Below, one piece after another: positions 18,328-26,972 of a stretch of DNA of 64,000 nt. Origin of the DNA: Paraburkholderia sp. Tr-20389 (lineage in GTDB: Bacteria; Pseudomonadota; Gammaproteobacteria; Burkholderiales; Burkholderiaceae); contig NZ_JAAGPD010000001.1 of the NCBI RefSeq assembly GCF_017104565.1, forward strand, positions 248,001 to 312,000. The letters run 5' to 3'. Each line of letters begins with the position of its first letter. Within the stretch, counting starts at the first letter, position 1. Both the position numbers and the translations under genes were made by a program. The notes below the pieces were generated by a model, which searched no databases, was not told where the DNA came from, and worked only from the letters and a program-made list of their open reading frames with translations.

Positions 18328-19179
18328 CTAGTCGGCAACAGGTTGCTCGGGACCCGCGTCCGTGAATAACGGTCTTACATCAAACGTCGAAATCCGCTTG
18401 CCGAGTTCGACGAGATTCACGCCTTCAGGCTTGCCGATCAGCGCGTAACCTAATTCTGCTTGCCGCCACATCGCGACGTCCAACGTATCAACCGTGTGCA
18501 CGGCCACGGGATGATCGGGCCGCGCATCTTTCATCACGCATAGCGTCACGGGCGGGCCGCTTTCCGGCAGATAGACGATCTGCAGCAGCGGCTTGTCGTT
18601 GAATCGCAGACGCTGCATCGCCTTGAAAGTGAGTCCCGCACTGCTCAGATCCGGAATACGCAACGGCAGGTGGTCCTGCTGACGTATGTCGCTGACGATC
18701 TTCCTGAGGGTCGCCGCGTCGTTCTTGACGTAGGCAACAGTCTCGCGAGTAAACAGCTTCTGATAACCTGCGGCAGCCGTCACCCACGGCGCAACATCCG
18801 GATTCGCGGCCGTTTGCGCGTCGCCGGCACCGGGCATGCCCTGACGCATCAACATGCCGCACGTAAAAGCGCCGGCGACGCACGCGGCTGCCAGCCATAG
18901 CGGAACGCCGCGGCGGACATCTGTCGGTTGATCGCGTGCATGCTGAGGCACTGCGCCATGTGCACGGATCAGCGCGTCAACGCCCAGTCTGAGCGAATCA
19001 GGCACGGGCGGCAGCGGCTGCGACGCGAACGCCGCCGCATAGTCGACCCGCGATGCGCGCAGCAGTTCGACTTTTGCCCGAGCGTCGGCCGACTGGCCCA
19101 ACCGGGCTTCCACCGCTTCACGTTCTTCGGGCGGCAGTTCGCCGTCTACATAGGCAAGAAGTTGAGCGTCGTCGATCAT
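18328..19179 (-). CDS. Transmembrane anti-sigma factor
   Basis: Protein of 283 residues. The N-terminal cytoplasmic sigma-binding region (MIDDAQLLAYVDGELPPEE...) lacks a full zinc-binding HxxxCxxC motif. One membrane helix lies at about 97-115 (LWLAAACVAGAFTCGML), followed by a 165-residue periplasmic domain of unknown fold with few cysteines. Its ATG overlaps the stop of the upstream ECF sigma gene by 4 bases, the usual arrangement for a sigma and its own inhibitor. Confidence 0.85.
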   Translation of the reverse strand: MIDDAQLLAYVDGELPPEEREAVEARLGQSADARAKVELLRASRVDYAAAFASQPLPPVPDSLRLGVDALIRAHGAVPQHARDQPTDVRRGVPLWLAAACVAGAFTCGMLMRQGMPGAGDAQTAANPDVAPWVTAAAGYQKLFTRETVAYVKNDAATLRKIVSDIRQQDHLPLRIPDLSSAGLTFKAMQRLRFNDKPLLQIVYLPESGPPVTLCVMKDARPDHPVAVHTVDTLDVAMWRQAELGYALIGKPEGVNLVELGKRISTFDVRPLFTDAGPEQPVAD

Positions 19180-19718
19180 GCGAGCGAATCCTTTTGCAGC
19201 CTCGTGGACTGCAGGTCCGCATCTTCGCCGATCATCGAACCGACGGCTTGCCGCGCTCGCGACAACCGGCTCATGACGGTACCCATTGGCACATCGAGCA
19301 CGTCGGCCGCCTCCCGATACGTCATGCCCTCGACCGCGACGAGCAGCATCACGACGCGCTGCACTTCGGGCAGACGCTCGATTGCGCCGATGATCTGCGC
19401 ATGCATGAGCTGCGTTTCGGGATCGTTGCCGGCGGGATCGGCGACATTTTCAAGGAAGTTCTGGTCCCATTCGAAGCTTGACTGCCTGCGCAGATTACGC
19501 GCCCGCAACTCGTTGAGCCACGTGGAATGAACGATCGAGAACATCCAGCTCAACGGAGCGGTGCCGGGTTGGAGTTGATGCGCACGCTCGAGCGCGCGCA
19601 GACACCCGCGCTGCACGAGATCCTCGGCGTCGTGCTGGTCGCCCGTCAGGCGAAGCGCGAACGCCCACAATCGCGGAAGCATCTCCGGAATCAGGTTAGA
19701 CAGGTCAGCATCGCTCAT
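19176..19718 (-). CDS. ECF-type RNA polymerase sigma factor
   Basis: Sigma factor of 180 residues. The start at 19718 gives standard ECF length; the ORF extends upstream without family similarity. Region 2 is LPRLWAFALRLTGDQHDAED plus LSWMFSIVHSTWLNELRAR. Region 4 is LPEVQRVVMLLVAVEGMTYREAADVL followed by MGTVMSRLSRAR. It is translationally coupled to its anti-sigma. Comparable pairs in Burkholderiaceae respond to oxidative or envelope stress, but the regulon cannot be read here. Confidence 0.92.
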   Translation of the reverse strand: MSDADLSNLIPEMLPRLWAFALRLTGDQHDAEDLVQRGCLRALERAHQLQPGTAPLSWMFSIVHSTWLNELRARNLRRQSSFEWDQNFLENVADPAGNDPETQLMHAQIIGAIERLPEVQRVVMLLVAVEGMTYREAADVLDVPMGTVMSRLSRARQAVGSMIGEDADLQSTRLQKDSLA

Positions 19719-20030
19719 CGAACGTAGCTCTCCATACCCATGTACGCGATGCCGCGCCGGGCATCCTGGATCTCTCGTTTCGTTTGCCATTGGCCGGGTT
19801 GGGCCACTCAGCGTGCCGCGACGCAAACAGAGCGGGCGGGCGCGCATGCATGCATTACAGCCAGGCGATGTATCTGGCGTGTGTCTGGAGAGGGACTATT
19901 TGCAAGCGTACGTAGCAATCGCATGCACCGATGCGATCAGAGAGGCGGGTCGATATCCCAGGATGTGGACTTATGGGGTGTTGCAGGGCAGACCTGCGGT
20001 GTCATCTGCCGTGCACATTCTTACTGTGCG
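19719..20030. other. 312-base intergenic region
   Basis: Holds the promoter of the sigma operon and the 3' end of the next minus-strand operon. No gene is supported. I could not define an ECF self-promoter with confidence. Confidence 0.35.
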
Positions 20031-20858
20031 TCAAGCGAGCGCTCGACTCGCGGCCTCAGCACGACCGCGCAGCCAGTTGATGCTGGCAAAAAGCAGTACC
20101 GCAAACACGATCAACATCGTCGCCACCGCAAGAATCGAAGGATCGATCGAATCGCGGATGCCGCTCCACATCTGCCGCGGCACCGTGGTTTGATCGGGGC
20201 CGCCGATGAAGAGAATGACGATCACCTCGTCGAACGAAGTCGCAAACGCAAACACGCTGCCCGTCGCGACGGCTGGCGCGATGAGCGGCAACGTCACGCG
20301 GCGAAATGCGACCCACGGCTTCGCGCCGAGTCCCGATGCGGCCCGTAGAAGGCTCTGATCGAATGAAAGCAGCGACGCAGTCACGGTGATGACGACGAAC
20401 GGCGTACCGAGCGCCGCGTGGGCCAGCACGACGCCGGGATATGAATTCACGAGGCCGAGCGGCGCGAAGATCAGATAGAAGCCTGCCGCCACGACCACGA
20501 TCGGCACGATCATCGGCGAAATGATGATCGGCATGATCAGCGAACGCAGCGGAAATTGCGACCGGCTCAGGCCCAGCGCCGCGAGCGTACCGAGCGCGGT
20601 CGCGATCAGCGTCGATGCCGCGCCGATACCGAGGCTGTTCAATAGCGCGCGCTGCCAGTCCGCGCTGGTGAGCGCCTGTTCGTACCAGCGCAGCGACAGG
20701 CCCTGCAACGGGTACGAAAAATACGAACCCGAATTGAACGAGAGCGGGATGATGGCGAGAATCGGCGCGATCAGAAAGAACAGCACGAGCGCCGTATGCA
20801 CGCGCACCCAGCGCGCCGCGATGCGTTCCGTCAGAACCCTTTTGCGTTGTTCCTGCAT
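20031..20858 (-). CDS. ABC transporter permease, PotC type (second system)
   Basis: Permease of 275 residues with helix 1 LVLFFLIAPILAIIPLSF, a FSYPLQGLSLRWYEQAL loop and the EAA motif LRAASGLGAKPWVAFRRVTLP. It is last in a minus-strand operon that starts with a Rieske oxygenase. Together with the preceding PotB-like subunit it forms the channel of a polyamine-class importer; cargo unknown. Confidence 0.88.
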   Translation of the reverse strand: MQEQRKRVLTERIAARWVRVHTALVLFFLIAPILAIIPLSFNSGSYFSYPLQGLSLRWYEQALTSADWQRALLNSLGIGAASTLIATALGTLAALGLSRSQFPLRSLIMPIIISPMIVPIVVVAAGFYLIFAPLGLVNSYPGVVLAHAALGTPFVVITVTASLLSFDQSLLRAASGLGAKPWVAFRRVTLPLIAPAVATGSVFAFATSFDEVIVILFIGGPDQTTVPRQMWSGIRDSIDPSILAVATMLIVFAVLLFASINWLRGRAEAASRALA

Positions 20859-20888
20859 GTCCGTCTCTCTGCGTCGGGTATGGGCGGC

Positions 20889-22154
20889 TCAACCGAAGCG
20901 CAAACGGTCGATGCCGACGATGCGGTTGAAGATGAAATAGAAGATCGCGGTGAAGATCACGAGATACGCCGACAACGCGCCTGCGAGGCCCCAATTGAGT
21001 TGCGTGTTCGTCTGCATCGCGATGAGCTGGCTGATCATCTCGTCGCCGGCGCCGCCGAGCAACGCGGGCGTGATGTAGTAACCAAGCGCGAGCACGAACA
21101 CGAGGAAGCAGCCCGCACCCACGCCGGGCAGCGTTTGCGGCACATAGACCCGCACGAATGCGATGAACGGATGCGCGCCGAGCGACTGCGCCGCTCGCAC
21201 ATAGACGGGCGGCACGCTTTTCATCACGGAGTAGATGGCGAGGATCATGTACGGCAGCAACACGTGCGTCATGCCGATCAACACGCCCGTGCGATTGAAG
21301 ATCAGCGGCAAAGGATGTGTCGCAAGTCCGAGTCCCGTCAGCAAACTGTTGACGACACCGGCGGGTTGCAGCAATACGTACCATGCCGTCGTGCGCACCA
21401 GCAGCGAGGTCCAGAACGGCACGATCACGAGCAGCATCAGGCGGTTGCTGCTTTTTGCCGGCAGACTGGCGAGCATCCATGCAACGGGATAGCCGAGCAG
21501 CAGGCACAGCAGCGTGACCGTCGCGCTGATCGAGATCGTGCGCAGGAACGCTTGCCGATAAACGGAAGCGTTATCGGGTACGAATCCGACCGAGCCTTGC
21601 GGCGTGACCTGCGCATCGACGGCGGCGAGCAGGTAGTCGGGTGTGGGCGATGCGGCGGCACGCTTCAGCAGACGCCACGTTTCCGGGGAATTCCAGCGTT
21701 CGTCGAGTTTCACGAGTGCGGGCTTCCAGGCGGGCGGTGGATCGGCGGGCAGGTTGCGGGCGGTACGCATCAACAGGCTGCGGAATTCGGCCTGGGCGAA
21801 GTTCAGACGACGTGCCACCGTGCCGAGTTGTCCGCTCTCCTGCGCCTGCTTCAGGCCCGACGCGAGCAGGGCGAACGTGTGCTCGTCCGGCATGCCGCGT
21901 CCGTCCCACGCATCGAGTGCCTGCGCGAGCGCTGGCATGCTGTCGGGCAGTTCGTGATTCTGCACGCTGCGCGCGAGCAGCAATGCAATCGGCGCGATGA
22001 ACGTCGACAGCAGAAACAGGATCAACGGCAGCGCGAGCAGCAGCGCCTGGGTCGATGCGCGGCGCCGTGCCTGGTGGAACGACGCGCGGCCGCCGGCTCG
22101 CGAAGGAGAGCCGGGAGCCGTGGTCTGGGCCGAAACGGGCATGCTGGTGGTCAC
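20889..22154 (-). CDS. ABC transporter permease, PotB type with large periplasmic insertion
   Basis: Permease of 421 residues, about 120 longer than the usual PotB. GTG start. After a basic N-terminus and helix 1 (ALLLALPLILFLLSTFIAPI), residues 65-215 form an extra hydrophilic domain with helical segments (LAQALDAWDGRGMPDEHTF..., AEFRSLLMRTARNLP). The remaining helices and EAA loop (RAAQSLGAHPFIAFVRVYVP) are standard. The insertion sits between helices 1 and 2 and is predicted periplasmic, where it may touch the binding protein. Confidence 0.88.
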   Translation of the reverse strand: MTTSMPVSAQTTAPGSPSRAGGRASFHQARRRASTQALLLALPLILFLLSTFIAPIALLLARSVQNHELPDSMPALAQALDAWDGRGMPDEHTFALLASGLKQAQESGQLGTVARRLNFAQAEFRSLLMRTARNLPADPPPAWKPALVKLDERWNSPETWRLLKRAAASPTPDYLLAAVDAQVTPQGSVGFVPDNASVYRQAFLRTISISATVTLLCLLLGYPVAWMLASLPAKSSNRLMLLVIVPFWTSLLVRTTAWYVLLQPAGVVNSLLTGLGLATHPLPLIFNRTGVLIGMTHVLLPYMILAIYSVMKSVPPVYVRAAQSLGAHPFIAFVRVYVPQTLPGVGAGCFLVFVLALGYYITPALLGGAGDEMISQLIAMQTNTQLNWGLAGALSAYLVIFTAIFYFIFNRIVGIDRLRFG

Positions 22155-22178
22155 GTCAGGCTCTCGCTCAACAGGAAG

Positions 22179-23234
22179 TTATTGCGTCAGCCATGTCTGG
22201 AAACGCTTGTTGATCTGGTCCGCGTTGTCGGCCCAGAAGCTCGCATTGATCTGCAACGCGCGCTTGAAGTTATCCGGCGATGTCGGAAGATCGGTCAGCC
22301 GCTGCTTGTCGACGAGCGCGATGGCATCCTTGCGCGGCGGCGCATAGGCGATGTACTTCGACAGATCGGCATAAGCTTTCGGCTGCGAAGCGGACACGAT
22401 GAACTTCGCCGCTGCGTCAGCATGCTTCGCGCCCGTCGGAATGCCCCACCAGTCGAAGTCGTAGACCTGTGCGTCCCACACTGCCTTGAAGGGCTTGTTG
22501 TCCTTCTTCGCGGCATCGTCGATGCGGCCGTTGTACGCCTGCGTCATCACCACTGCGCCGTCCGCGAGCAACTGCGGCGCCTGTGCGCCCGACTCCCACC
22601 AGACGATGCTCTTCTTGATCGTATCGAGCTTTTTGAAAGCGCGATCGACACCGGCGGGCGTGCCGAGCACCTTGTATACGTCCTTCGGATCGACACCGTC
22701 GGCGATCAACGCCCATTCCATCGATACCTTCGGCGACTTGCGCAGGCCGCGCTTGCCAGGGAATTTCTGCAAGTCGAAAAAGTCGGCGACAGTGGTCGGC
22801 GCCGTCTTCAGCTTGCTCGCATCGTAGGCGAAGACGGTCGACCAGACCATGCTCGCGACCGCGCAATCGCTGATCGAGCCGGGAATGAAATCACTCGTCT
22901 TGCCCAGCGTCTTCTTGTCGAACTTCTTCAAGAGACCTTCGTCGCATGCGGTGATCGCATCGTTCGTTTCGAGGTCGATCAGGTCCCACGTGGTGTTCTT
23001 TGCCTGCTCCATCGCGGAGAGTTTTGCGAGTCCCCCGTCGTACGATTCCGTCGAGAAGCCCACGCCCGTCGCTTGCGTGAACGGCTCGAAATAGGCTTTC
23101 TTCGCAGCTGCTTCATAAGCGCCGCCGAAGGTCACGACGGAAAGTGTCTCTGCTGCCCAGGCATTGGCCGTGGCGAAAGCGAAGACGGAAAGTGCGGCAA
23201 AGGCGGCACGTCGTGCCTTGATAGGGGTGCGCAT
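22179..23234 (-). CDS. PotD-type periplasmic binding protein
   Basis: Binding protein of 351 residues with a Sec signal (basic MRTPIKARR, hydrophobic AAFAALSVFAFATANA, cut after AWA). AGGAG precedes its ATG, and it begins 1 base after the ATPase stop. It has the COG0687 fold with VVTFGGAYEAAAKKAYFEPF at the start and WWGIPTGAKHADAAAKFI near the end. Aromatic and acidic residues (WWES, DFDWW) suggest a cationic ligand, as in polyamine and betaine binders; this is inference. Confidence 0.88.
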   Translation of the reverse strand: MRTPIKARRAAFAALSVFAFATANAWAAETLSVVTFGGAYEAAAKKAYFEPFTQATGVGFSTESYDGGLAKLSAMEQAKNTTWDLIDLETNDAITACDEGLLKKFDKKTLGKTSDFIPGSISDCAVASMVWSTVFAYDASKLKTAPTTVADFFDLQKFPGKRGLRKSPKVSMEWALIADGVDPKDVYKVLGTPAGVDRAFKKLDTIKKSIVWWESGAQAPQLLADGAVVMTQAYNGRIDDAAKKDNKPFKAVWDAQVYDFDWWGIPTGAKHADAAAKFIVSASQPKAYADLSKYIAYAPPRKDAIALVDKQRLTDLPTSPDNFKRALQINASFWADNADQINKRFQTWLTQ

Positions 23235-23235
23235 G

Positions 23236-24459
23236 TCAGTTGGCTCCTGCGGGTGCGGTCGTCATGATTGAAGGTAAGGGAGACGGCGAAGTACAGTTAG
23301 CTGGCGTGGCGTGCAGCGCGCCGGCTGTCACTGCGAGAATCTTGCAGTCGTCGTGGCGCCAGGCAACTTCGACTGTGTCGCCGGGCGACGGCAGCGCGTG
23401 ACGCTGCGTATTGGGAACCTTGACGACGATGGTGTCGCGCGAGCCGAGCTTGAGATGGACGCGATGATGATCGCCGCAATACACGAGTTCTTCGACACGC
23501 GCGCGCACCGCATTGCTGTTTTCGTCGACGTGCACGCCTTCGGCTGCGGGAATATGTGCGCGCTCGGGGCGCAGCGCGAGCATCGCGTGATCGCCCTCGC
23601 GCAAGCCGCTTTCGCAACGCCCGCGGATGATGCTTCCGTCTGCCAGCGCGAGGCTCGCGCCATCGCCGCGCACGTCGACGACGCGCCCCGTCAGTCCATT
23701 GTTCTCGCCGACGAAGTTCGCGACGAACGCATTTTGCGCATTTTCATAAAGCTCGCTCGGCGTCGCCGCCTGCTGGATGCGCCCATCCGAGAACACAGCG
23801 ACGCGGTCCGACATGGTCAGTGCTTCGGCCTGGTCGTGGGTCACATAGACGATCGTGAGCGAGAGTTCGCGATGCAGCCGCATGATTTCGTATTGCATCG
23901 TTTCGCGCAGGCGCTTGTCGAGCGCACCGAGCGGCTCGTCCATCAGCACGACGCTCGGCTCGAAGACGAGCGCGCGCGCCAGCGCAACACGCTGCTGCTG
24001 TCCGCCGGAGAGTTGTCCAGGACGGCGACTCGCGAGATGAGGCAATTCGATCATATCGAGCGCGCGTTTGACGCGCGCCTCCTGTTCAGCCCGGCTCACA
24101 TGACGCACGGAAAGTGGAAACGCAACGTTCTCCGCAATCGTCAGATGCGGGAACAGCGCATAGTTCTGGAACACCATGCCGATGTCGCGCTGATGCGGCG
24201 GCTTGTCGTCGAGCCGTTGTCCGTCGAGCCGGATCTCGCCTTGCGTGGGCGTTTCGAAACCGGCAAGCATCATGAGCGTCGTTGTCTTGCCGGAACCCGA
24301 CGGTCCGAGCAGCGACAGGAATTCGCCCTTGCGCACGTCGAGGTTCAGATCGTCGACGACATAGTGCGTGCCGTCATACGATTTGCTCACGCCCGAAAAC
24401 GAAATGTAGGAAGGGTTTGACATCGTGCTTGCGTCCTGTCGGTGTTGCGTCGAATTCAT
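23236..24459 (-). CDS. ABC transporter ATP-binding protein, PotA type (second system)
   Basis: ATPase of 407 residues. Walker A is GPSGSGKTTT, the signature is [15 protein letters not shown], Walker B is VVLMDEPLGALD and the switch is VTHDQAEA. A TOBE domain occupies the last 130 residues. The start overlaps the stop of the Rieske oxygenase by 4 bases; an alternative ATG lies 12 codons in (MSNPSYISF). The translational overlap ties transport directly to oxygenase synthesis. Confidence 0.9.
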   Translation of the reverse strand: MNSTQHRQDASTMSNPSYISFSGVSKSYDGTHYVVDDLNLDVRKGEFLSLLGPSGSGKTTTLMMLAGFETPTQGEIRLDGQRLDDKPPHQRDIGMVFQNYALFPHLTIAENVAFPLSVRHVSRAEQEARVKRALDMIELPHLASRRPGQLSGGQQQRVALARALVFEPSVVLMDEPLGALDKRLRETMQYEIMRLHRELSLTIVYVTHDQAEALTMSDRVAVFSDGRIQQAATPSELYENAQNAFVANFVGENNGLTGRVVDVRGDGASLALADGSIIRGRCESGLREGDHAMLALRPERAHIPAAEGVHVDENSNAVRARVEELVYCGDHHRVHLKLGSRDTIVVKVPNTQRHALPSPGDTVEVAWRHDDCKILAVTAGALHATPANCTSPSPLPSIMTTAPAGAN

Positions 24460-25604
24460 TGCGTGCGGAGTTTCGACGCGAGATAGCGCGCGAAGTCATA
24501 ATTGGGGCGTTCGAGATGGCTCAGATGGCCCGGCTTTGCAAGCGGTGCGTGCACGCCGCGAAATACCGCCTCGACGCCGCGCCGGTCTTCAGCATTGACT
24601 TCGTCGAGCAGCTTTTTCAGCGTGGCCATATGAGCCTGGGCTTGCGGATCGGCGATGAATTCCGGCGCCAGTCCGCCGCCGAAGCGGATATGCACGCGCC
24701 CCACACCTTGAGGCTGCAGCACGAGATACCAGAAGTAACCCGGCGTGAGCGTCACGAGATGAGTGGGATAGATCGCGAGCAAGGCTGTGGTCTTGCGCCA
24801 GTGTCCCGTGAGGCGTGTGTTGTCGGGATGCGCATTGCCGATCGGCAATGAGGCTTCCTTCGTGATCCAGTGATAGTTGAAGGCCGGTGAGCCCGGCGGG
24901 CATTCCATTTCCTCTAGCCGCGAATGCGGGCCTACCGTCGCGCGATGCAGCATCGGCAGGTGATAACTCTCCATGAAGTTCTCCGCGAGGATTTTCCAGT
25001 TCGTATCCCACACGTGCTCTTCATAGAATGTTTCGATGTAGTCGGACATGCCGTATGCGCCGATCAGCTCGCTCAACCCGGCAAGTTGCACACCGACGGA
25101 TGGCGCGCTGTCATCGAGCGTCACGTAGATCCAGCCTTGCCACGCTTCGCAGCGCACAGCGGGCAAGCGATAGCTTTCCTTGCAGAAGCCCTCTTGCCGG
25201 TCCATCAGCGGTGCGCCTTTCAGCGCGCCATCGAGCGAATAATTCCACGCATGGTACGGACACACGATCCTGCGCACGTTGCCGCGTCCTTCGAGCAACA
25301 CCGACATGCGATGCAGGCAGACGTTCGACATTGCCTTCAGCTGCATCTGTTCGTCGCGCAGCACGACGATCGGCTGGTCGCCGATGCGCGTAGTCAGGTA
25401 ATCGCCGGGCGCCTTCAGTGCGCTTGCGCGGCCGACGCACTGCCATTCGCGCGAGAAGATGTCGCGCTCTTCCAGGGCGAGAAATTCGGGGGACGTATAG
25501 ACGCCGGGCGGCATCGCGCGCGCTTCGCCGAATGACCGTTCACAACCGGTCTGCAGCTCGTCGACAAGCGCTTGCACTGTAATCGTCCTTGCCGGATTTG
25601 CCAT
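24456..25604 (-). CDS. Rieske non-heme iron oxygenase, alpha subunit
   Basis: Oxygenase of 382 residues. The Rieske [2Fe-2S] ligands are C96-x-H98 and C115-x2-H118. The mononuclear iron site shows ENFMESYHLPMLH (E212, H215, H220). Length and layout match the branch that includes choline/glycine-betaine, carnitine and stachydrine monooxygenases and other N-demethylating oxygenases, rather than naphthalene-type dioxygenases. No reductase or ferredoxin gene lies in the operon, so electrons must come from elsewhere. It is first gene of the operon with a PotABCD-like importer, so it probably attacks the imported compound. Confidence 0.9.
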   Translation of the reverse strand: MANPARTITVQALVDELQTGCERSFGEARAMPPGVYTSPEFLALEERDIFSREWQCVGRASALKAPGDYLTTRIGDQPIVVLRDEQMQLKAMSNVCLHRMSVLLEGRGNVRRIVCPYHAWNYSLDGALKGAPLMDRQEGFCKESYRLPAVRCEAWQGWIYVTLDDSAPSVGVQLAGLSELIGAYGMSDYIETFYEEHVWDTNWKILAENFMESYHLPMLHRATVGPHSRLEEMECPPGSPAFNYHWITKEASLPIGNAHPDNTRLTGHWRKTTALLAIYPTHLVTLTPGYFWYLVLQPQGVGRVHIRFGGGLAPEFIADPQAQAHMATLKKLLDEVNAEDRRGVEAVFRGVHAPLAKPGHLSHLERPNYDFARYLASKLRTQ

Positions 25605-25805
25605 GCCGCCCTCCCTGTTCCGAGCTTGCGAGAGCGCGCCGACGCTGGATTGCGCGGCATTGCGCTCGACATGGACATCAATCTATCAAGCCAAATTCCC
25701 AGCCAAAATATTGTTTTTGGATGCAAGGCAAAGGTTTTGGCTATGCAGTGCGGTTGCTGCTAGCGGCAGCTTCCTGCCGTTGCCGTCGATGTTTGAAACG
25801 GTGCC

Positions 25806-26732
25806 TCACGTATCCAGATGCAGCCGCCGGATATAGGTTTCGCAGAACGACGCGAAGCGATGCACCACTTGCCGTGGCCGCATCGTGCGCGATTGCGCGA
25901 TGCCGAGCGTCGTCGCGTTGACGTTGTCCTTGAAGCGTTTGATGACGAAGTCCGCGCCGTCGACGGTGCGATTGGACTTGAGCGGAAAGTTGAGGATGCT
26001 GTAGCCAAGTCCGTTCGCCACCATGCCGCGCACGACTTCCGGCTGTGACGAGCGGAAAGCGGGTACGGGCCTGCTGCCCACGGCATCGAACAACGCTGCG
26101 AAGTACTCGCGGCTATGCGGTAAATCCAGCATCACATAGGGCTCGTGCAACAGGTCGGCGAGCGACACCTTGCGCGCGCGGGCGAGGCGATGAGATGCCG
26201 GCAGGATCACATAAGGCGGCAACGACAGCAGCGGCGTGAAGGCGATGTCCTCGGTGAGGTCGAGGCTATAGGTCAGGACTATGTCGAGCGAGCCGTCGTG
26301 CAGGCCTCGCAGCAGACCGTCCTGATGTGCTTCGACCGTGCGGAACGAGATGCCCGCATGTTCGCTCGCGAAACGGCTGATGAGCCGCGGCATCAGCGGC
26401 GGCGCAAGCGACACGAGGCAGCCGAGCGCGATCGAGCCCGTCATGCCGCCGTCCATTTCCTTGGCGGTCATCTGCAGTTCTTCCGCGATTTTCAGCAGAT
26501 TGCGCGCCTGTCCGAGCAGATCGCGCCCTGCCTGTGTGAGCGACAGACCGCTCGCGTGATGCCTGATGAAGAGCTGCACGCCGAACGACGATTCGAGGTC
26601 TGCCAGCGCGGTGGAGATGGATGGCTGCGAGATATGAAGGCGCTTGGCGGCAGCCGTGAAGGACAGTGCTTCAGCGGTGACGACGAAATAACGCAACTGA
26701 CGAAGCGAGTAACGCAGGGGATGGTTTTCCAT
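25806..26732 (-). CDS. LysR family transcriptional regulator
   Basis: Regulator of 308 residues; the ATG at 26732 follows GGAG with good spacing. The helix-turn-helix is LRYFVVTAEALSFTAAAKRL then ISQPSISTALADLE. The ligand domain has GSIALGCLVSLAPPLMPRLI. It sits between the Rieske-ABC operon (same strand, 201 bases on) and the divergent flavin monooxygenase operon, a good position to control both. Confidence 0.9.
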   Translation of the reverse strand: MENHPLRYSLRQLRYFVVTAEALSFTAAAKRLHISQPSISTALADLESSFGVQLFIRHHASGLSLTQAGRDLLGQARNLLKIAEELQMTAKEMDGGMTGSIALGCLVSLAPPLMPRLISRFASEHAGISFRTVEAHQDGLLRGLHDGSLDIVLTYSLDLTEDIAFTPLLSLPPYVILPASHRLARARKVSLADLLHEPYVMLDLPHSREYFAALFDAVGSRPVPAFRSSQPEVVRGMVANGLGYSILNFPLKSNRTVDGADFVIKRFKDNVNATTLGIAQSRTMRPRQVVHRFASFCETYIRRLHLDT

Positions 26733-26972
26733 CGGCAATGCTCCATGTTCGGGCGTTCATGCGCACCATTGTGAGTCGGTCAAAATCCCTTGCATAGGTA
26801 AAACCGATGCCATGCATTTTTTAAATATATTTTTCGGATTCGAAGGGCACGCGTAGATTCTGGACCTGGACAGCTGATTCACGGCGCAGCGCGCCGATCG
26901 AAACGTCGCTTCGCCCATTGGGTGCGAGGTCATGACGGCTTGGATCAAACCGCCTTTGAGAAGGACTTGGAC

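Noticed and set aside
20796-23267. 823-codon plus-strand ORF
   Set aside because: Lies entirely opposite the ABC transporter genes. Composition and lack of motifs mark it as a shadow of high-GC codon bias.
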